In this document: positions 12,773-16,437 of the stretch, piece by piece | Position numbering within the stretch: the stretch's first letter is position 1 | Layout: every line of letters starts with the position of its first letter | Source: UBA4722 sp041690995 | GTDB lineage: Bacteria > Pseudomonadota > Gammaproteobacteria > DSM-16500 | Direction: 5' to 3' | Assembly (NCBI GenBank): GCA_041690995.1 | Contig: JBEPVM010000040.1 | Location: 1 to 16,437 of the forward strand | Length of the DNA stretch: 16,437 bases | Position numbers and translations under genes: made by a program | The notes under the pieces: model-generated | What the model saw: the letters and a program-made list of their open reading frames with translations, nothing else | The model's database searches: none | Told to the model about the DNA's origin: nothing

Positions 12773-14599
12773 GTGAAAAAATTTATATCCTTCGTTGAGT
12801 CAGGTACGGAAAGATTATTTCTTTGGGCGTCTGCAGTCATTTGTTTTTTTTCAGGGCTGTATATTGCGCTTAATCGTACTTATTATAGGATACTTGGTAT
12901 CCATAATTATAATTTAGCTCCAGTCGGCGATAGTGCGCATGATGCTGCGGTTACTACTTATCCTATGTTGTTGGGGAAACAACCCTTTATAACTATTTAT
13001 ACTCCTTTCTCAGATCATCGAATAGTCATCGAACGTTTATGGGCTATGTATGATTATGTATTTACACAAGGTACTCAATCTGGATTACCTCTTAGACTAT
13101 CGGTGACGTTATGGCTAATAGCACTACTTATTATTGGTTTTATTATTGTGCGTCATCAGTTATTACCTCCTGCAGTGAAACTATTGTTAACAGGCGTTAC
13201 ACTAGCTGTTGTGTTTTCAGAAAATAGTATTATTAATTATAGTGATTCTATATTAATGACATGGCCATATGTCTTGCTTTTTTCTTTATTAGGGTTTATT
13301 TCGCTTGATTATTATTGTGCAGCATTTAAAAATAATTTAGCAATACGGCATCTATACCAATTGCTAGTGATTTTTTTTGTTGGACTTACCTTGCTAACGT
13401 TTAATGCCTGGATGCTTTTATGGCCAGTTATTTTTATTGGGTTATTAAAAAATCGCTGCTTGAAATTCCCCTCCGCTTTGGTATGGATTATTGCTGCTAT
13501 AGTAAGCTATCAACTCTATTTTTTTCATGGTTGGGCAACTGACACGGGGCATAATGGATTAAAGCAATTTTTGCATCATCCTATTGATGCTTATTTGTAT
13601 CTTTCCAGAGTGTTGAGTATTCCGTTGATAGCGTCAGCACAGGAAAGTGGTTCAGTTCCAACGATTATTATTGCTTTTTCCATTCTTTCGTTAGGGTGTT
13701 TATGGTTTTTAAAGTTTGTTCAAAGGGAATATAGAAGCGCTGAAAATATTTTATTTACTTATTTTACGTATTTTTTCAGTCTCATTATTACTATTTCAAT
13801 TGCTCGGTTCTGGATGGTAGATGAAGCATCTTCTATCGGGCTTAGATTTACCACGCCAAGTGGAATAATAATGATTTGTTTAGTTGTGATGTCTTTTATT
13901 ATCACTTATGACATCACTACTAATAAGCTACTTGCTAATACAGTCTTATCAATGCTGACGATGATTTGGTTGATTGCTTTTTATGTGTATGGGGAACACT
14001 GCTGCGTTTATAATTTGAGTTATACTAATCAATGGCATATTTTTATGACGACAGGCGTAACGATCGATGATAAATTTATCAATGCCGCTAAATCTTGGAC
14101 GAATGAATATGATATCAATCACTGGAATTATTTGTTATCTGTGCAGAAGAGTAATCGCAAAAGTGCATTTTCATTATGGCCATCCCAACATATTAGACAA
14201 TCGATAGAGCATTTAAAATATAAAGCGATTGATTGTCATGTGGCAATGCCCCACATTGAAATTAATGGCGATTATAGAAAAAAACAAGTGCCAGGCGTGC
14301 TTTTAACAGTTAGAATGTCATCGGATCAAACACCAATCACTGCTGAATGGGACTTATTATTTCTTAATGCACAAAATAAAATTGTAGGGTTTGCAATAGC
14401 AAGTTCCAGGCCAGAAGATAACCTTATTAACCAGTTGTCCGCCTGGAAAGAAAAGAATTTGTATTGGACAGGTGCTATTAATAGCAATTTACTACAGGGT
14501 CATGAACGAGTGACTGTATTTGCAGCAAGTGATAGAAATCAGCAATATTGTCAATTAGGTAATAAATTTCAGCCTTATTATTCTGTAGGTCAAGCATGA
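12773..14599 (+). CDS. Polytopic membrane protein, GT-C-like, function unknown
   Basis: This protein of about 608 residues has some ten membrane helices in its first 410 residues (about 17-36, 111-128, 136-152, 165-181, 195-226, 236-252, 297-314, 327-346, 363-381, 388-407 in the numbering from the upstream ATG). A soluble, probably periplasmic C-terminal part of about 200 residues follows. I recognise no named family. Two stretches recall large GT-C-type membrane glycosyltransferase-like proteins: TPFSDHRIVIERLWAMYDYVF (79-99) after the first helix, and ARFWMVDEASSIGLRFTTPS (346-365) in the later helices. D55, H58 and D59 in the first loop might be catalytic. AGGAG lies 7 nt before a GTG at 12773 but only 1 nt before the ATG at 12767, so the GTG start is preferred. 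Its stop overlaps the next gene by 4 nt. Confidence 0.75.
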   Translation: MKKFISFVESGTERLFLWASAVICFFSGLYIALNRTYYRILGIHNYNLAPVGDSAHDAAVTTYPMLLGKQPFITIYTPFSDHRIVIERLWAMYDYVFTQGTQSGLPLRLSVTLWLIALLIIGFIIVRHQLLPPAVKLLLTGVTLAVVFSENSIINYSDSILMTWPYVLLFSLLGFISLDYYCAAFKNNLAIRHLYQLLVIFFVGLTLLTFNAWMLLWPVIFIGLLKNRCLKFPSALVWIIAAIVSYQLYFFHGWATDTGHNGLKQFLHHPIDAYLYLSRVLSIPLIASAQESGSVPTIIIAFSILSLGCLWFLKFVQREYRSAENILFTYFTYFFSLIITISIARFWMVDEASSIGLRFTTPSGIIMICLVVMSFIITYDITTNKLLANTVLSMLTMIWLIAFYVYGEHCCVYNLSYTNQWHIFMTTGVTIDDKFINAAKSWTNEYDINHWNYLLSVQKSNRKSAFSLWPSQHIRQSIEHLKYKAIDCHVAMPHIEINGDYRKKQVPGVLLTVRMSSDQTPITAEWDLLFLNAQNKIVGFAIASSRPEDNLINQLSAWKEKNLYWTGAINSNLLQGHERVTVFAASDRNQQYCQLGNKFQPYYSVGQA

Positions 14600-15591
14600 A
14601 GGAAATAGTATTTTTAATACTAAAAGCCACTTTTGCGGTTGGTCTATTGTTACTATTAATGCGTCATTCTCTTCTGCAAGCAGATTTGATTAATAACTGT
14701 CTTCAAAAACCATTGCTGGCATTGTTAGTGATTGGTATTTTTATATTAATGGTGTTATTGAATACATGGCGTTGGTATCGTTTGAATCATGCTCAGAAAA
14801 TTAATATGTCTTTCAGGCATACGATTATGCCAACTTATATCGGTATTGCTTTTAACAATATATTGCCAGGTAGCGTTGGTGGTGATTTTGTTCGGTTATA
14901 CGCAGTACTTAAAAAAATTAATTGTTCAAAAAGTAAAGTGATTTTATCTGTTTTTTGCGACCGTTTACTTGGGTTAATGGGCATATTTTGTATGATTGGT
15001 TTGATGGCGGTATGCCAGATAAATTTATTTAATAGTCATCATGCGTTACATCATTTATGTTTTGCAGGGCTTGTGCTCTCATCAGGTTGTATTGGGTTTT
15101 TGCTGATACCTGCCTCTACCTTGGATAGGATTTTAGCTCGTATGGGTGAGGGTGCCTGGCTAAGCCAACGCAATACTGAAAAATTTTGGGTGAAGACGGT
15201 TTTATCTTTACTCGAAGCAGTTCATATTTACTGTCGAAAAAAATTAGTTATTTTAGAGAGTATTATTATTTCAGTGATGATTCAGGCGTTAATGGTTGGT
15301 GCTACTATGCTGATTGCTTATATTTTACAATTGCCATCTATAACGATAGTGAGTTATGCAATTGCTTTAGCTATGACGCAGCTTGTTAATCTTATTCCAA
15401 TTGCCCCAGGAGGGCTTGGGGTAGGTGAAATAGCTTTTGCAAATAGCGTGTTACTTTTAAACCCTGGCGTCATTGCCCCTTTTGCAACAGTATTTTTATG
15501 TTACCGTCTGTTTGGCATTATTAGTTATTTACCAGCCATTTTCTATTATTTAATTAATTTTAAATTGCTAAGAACCTCTGCAATTACTTAA
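14596..15591 (+). CDS. Flippase-like / LPG synthase transmembrane-domain protein (UPF0104)
   Basis: This 331-residue integral membrane protein of the lysylphosphatidylglycerol synthase TM region family has about eight membrane helices. Family motifs are FNNILPGSVGGDFVRLY (86-102), DRLLGL (122-127) and LIPIAPGGLGVGEIAF (266-281). In MprF the same domain flips lysyl-PG. Stand-alone members, as here without the aminoacyl transferase domain, often occur in polysaccharide and glycolipid clusters and are thought to move lipid-linked substrates. The ATG overlaps the previous stop by 4 nt (ATGA), so it is translated together with the GT-C-like protein. GT2 follows after 13 bp. The role as a transporter of a lipid-linked sugar is inferred. 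Confidence 0.85.
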   Translation: MKEIVFLILKATFAVGLLLLLMRHSLLQADLINNCLQKPLLALLVIGIFILMVLLNTWRWYRLNHAQKINMSFRHTIMPTYIGIAFNNILPGSVGGDFVRLYAVLKKINCSKSKVILSVFCDRLLGLMGIFCMIGLMAVCQINLFNSHHALHHLCFAGLVLSSGCIGFLLIPASTLDRILARMGEGAWLSQRNTEKFWVKTVLSLLEAVHIYCRKKLVILESIIISVMIQALMVGATMLIAYILQLPSITIVSYAIALAMTQLVNLIPIAPGGLGVGEIAFANSVLLLNPGVIAPFATVFLCYRLFGIISYLPAIFYYLINFKLLRTSAIT

Positions 15592-15604
15592 CGAGAAAAA
15601 TAAA

Positions 15605-16315
15605 ATGAATAGTTCGAGAAAAACAATCACTTTATTGTTACCGACATTGAATGAAATTGATGGGTTAAGTCAAATTTATCCAAAATTGGATAAATCATTA
15701 TTTGATGACATTGTCATTGTCGATGGCGGCTCAACTGATGGAACGGTAGAATATGCTATTAAACATAATATACGCATATTTACACAGTTACGTAAGGGCT
15801 TAGCTGCGGGCGTCATGGATGGTATTTCTACATTGAAGACAGATTGTGTCATTGAATTCAGTATGGATGGTAATTGTTTAGTAGACCAGTTGCCAGAGTT
15901 AGTGGCACGATTACGGAACGGTGATGATTTAGTGGTTGTATCTCGCTATTTACCGCCTGCTAAATCATACGATGATAATATCATTACTGCTTTTGGTAAT
16001 TGGATGTTTACTAAAATGATTCGGTATATGGGCCAATTTCCAATGACAGATGCTCTTACTATTTATCGTGGGTTCAATATTAAAATTGTCGATTATCCTG
16101 AGTTTACACGTTGTTTATATGGCCCTGTTTTTGAACCGTTAATTTCTGCTGTTGCAACAGTAAGGAATTTAAAAATCTCTGAGATTCCTGGTGATGAGCC
16201 AAAGCGTATTGGAGGTAAGAGCAAAATGTCTGTGCCTTATAATGGTGGGTGTATTTTAAGGATGATTGCCAAGATGTATATTTTTAAATGGTTCAATCAT
16301 GGGTTTAAAATATAA
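15605..16315 (+). CDS. Glycosyltransferase family 2, DPM1-like
   Basis: This 236-residue GT-A-fold glycosyltransferase has no membrane helices and resembles polyprenyl-phosphate mannosyl/glucosyltransferases. It has PTLNE (13-17), VDGGSTDGT (39-47), SMDGNC (86-91, the metal and nucleotide site, SPDGN in many relatives), SRYLPPAKSYDD (113-124) and FGNWMFTK (130-137). DEPKRIGGKSKM in the C-terminal part is the usual acceptor-side motif. It would charge a polyprenyl phosphate or another lipid with a sugar that the membrane partners use. The ATG has only a weak GAGA upstream and lies 13 bp after the flippase-like gene. Length is normal, so it is complete and probably the last gene of the cluster. 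Confidence 0.88.
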   Translation: MNSSRKTITLLLPTLNEIDGLSQIYPKLDKSLFDDIVIVDGGSTDGTVEYAIKHNIRIFTQLRKGLAAGVMDGISTLKTDCVIEFSMDGNCLVDQLPELVARLRNGDDLVVVSRYLPPAKSYDDNIITAFGNWMFTKMIRYMGQFPMTDALTIYRGFNIKIVDYPEFTRCLYGPVFEPLISAVATVRNLKISEIPGDEPKRIGGKSKMSVPYNGGCILRMIAKMYIFKWFNHGFKI

Positions 16316-16348
16316 TATATAGCTCTTCAGATTGTTCATTTCAAGCTT

Positions 16349-16381
16349 ACAGATTATTATATATGCAGTCATCTGTTTTTT
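16349..16381 (+). terminator. Probable terminator of the glycan cluster
   Basis: ACAGAT (16349-16354) pairs with ATCTGT (16371-16376), which runs directly into six T (16376-16381). The 16-nt loop is AT-rich and the stem has only two G-C pairs, so strength is uncertain. It lies 34 bp after the GT2 stop. Confidence 0.4.
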
Positions 16382-16394
16382 AGTAATAGGTCAC

Positions 16395-16429
16395 CCCTAT
16401 AAAAACTTCTTGAAAAATTTTTAATAGGG
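16395..16429. other. AT-rich imperfect hairpin at the window edge
   Basis: CCCTATAAAAA (16395-16405) pairs with TTTTT-A-ATAGGG (16418-16429) with one bulged base. No T-run follows on either strand. It may be part of the control region of the next gene outside the window. Confidence 0.35.
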
Positions 16430-16437
16430 TATATATT

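Overview
The window looks like chromosomal DNA from an AT-rich gammaproteobacterium. The infA, typA, cpdA, ribE/ribBA and mltA products are of gammaproteobacterial type. The AT-rich DNA and the load of toxin-antitoxin genes and decaying duplications would fit a host-associated Legionellales or Coxiella-like lineage. That placement is an inference; nothing here fixes the genus.

Layout. Positions 1-417 carry no protein gene, but they contain a well-formed small RNA candidate on the minus strand (about 375 to 243) with its own sigma70-type promoter, four stem-loops and a UUCG-capped terminator. A minus-strand block follows (418-7089): a solitary PemK/MazF-like protein, the translational GTPase typA, infA (IF-1 with an unusual charged tail), a secreted or membrane Tim44-domain protein, the cAMP phosphodiesterase cpdA, and a two-gene riboflavin operon ribE-ribBA. 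The riboflavin operon lies under an FMN riboswitch, and its expression platform can be read directly: a 9-nt segment can pair either with the 5' side of P1 or with the ribE ribosome binding site.

Positions 7083-9123 record a tandem duplication of a unit of about 1 kb (leader, relBE toxin-antitoxin pair, 3' part of mltA). The two copies decayed in opposite ways: copy 1 kept relBE and lost mltA, while copy 2 kept mltA and lost relBE. A second toxin-antitoxin pair (higB/higA-like, plus strand) sits inside the copy-2 leader.

From 9912 to the end everything reads on the plus strand. First comes pdxJ, of a type I associate with Bacteroidota. Next is a Rieske protein whose domain order is reversed relative to ordinary Rieske oxygenases. 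Last is a four-gene cluster (SDR epimerase, polytopic GT-C-like membrane protein, flippase/LPG-synthase-like membrane protein, DPM1-like GT2). These four probably build or transfer a lipid-linked sugar for a surface glycan. The strongest leads for follow-up are the small RNA, the permuted Rieske protein, the riboswitch platform and the reciprocal-decay duplication.
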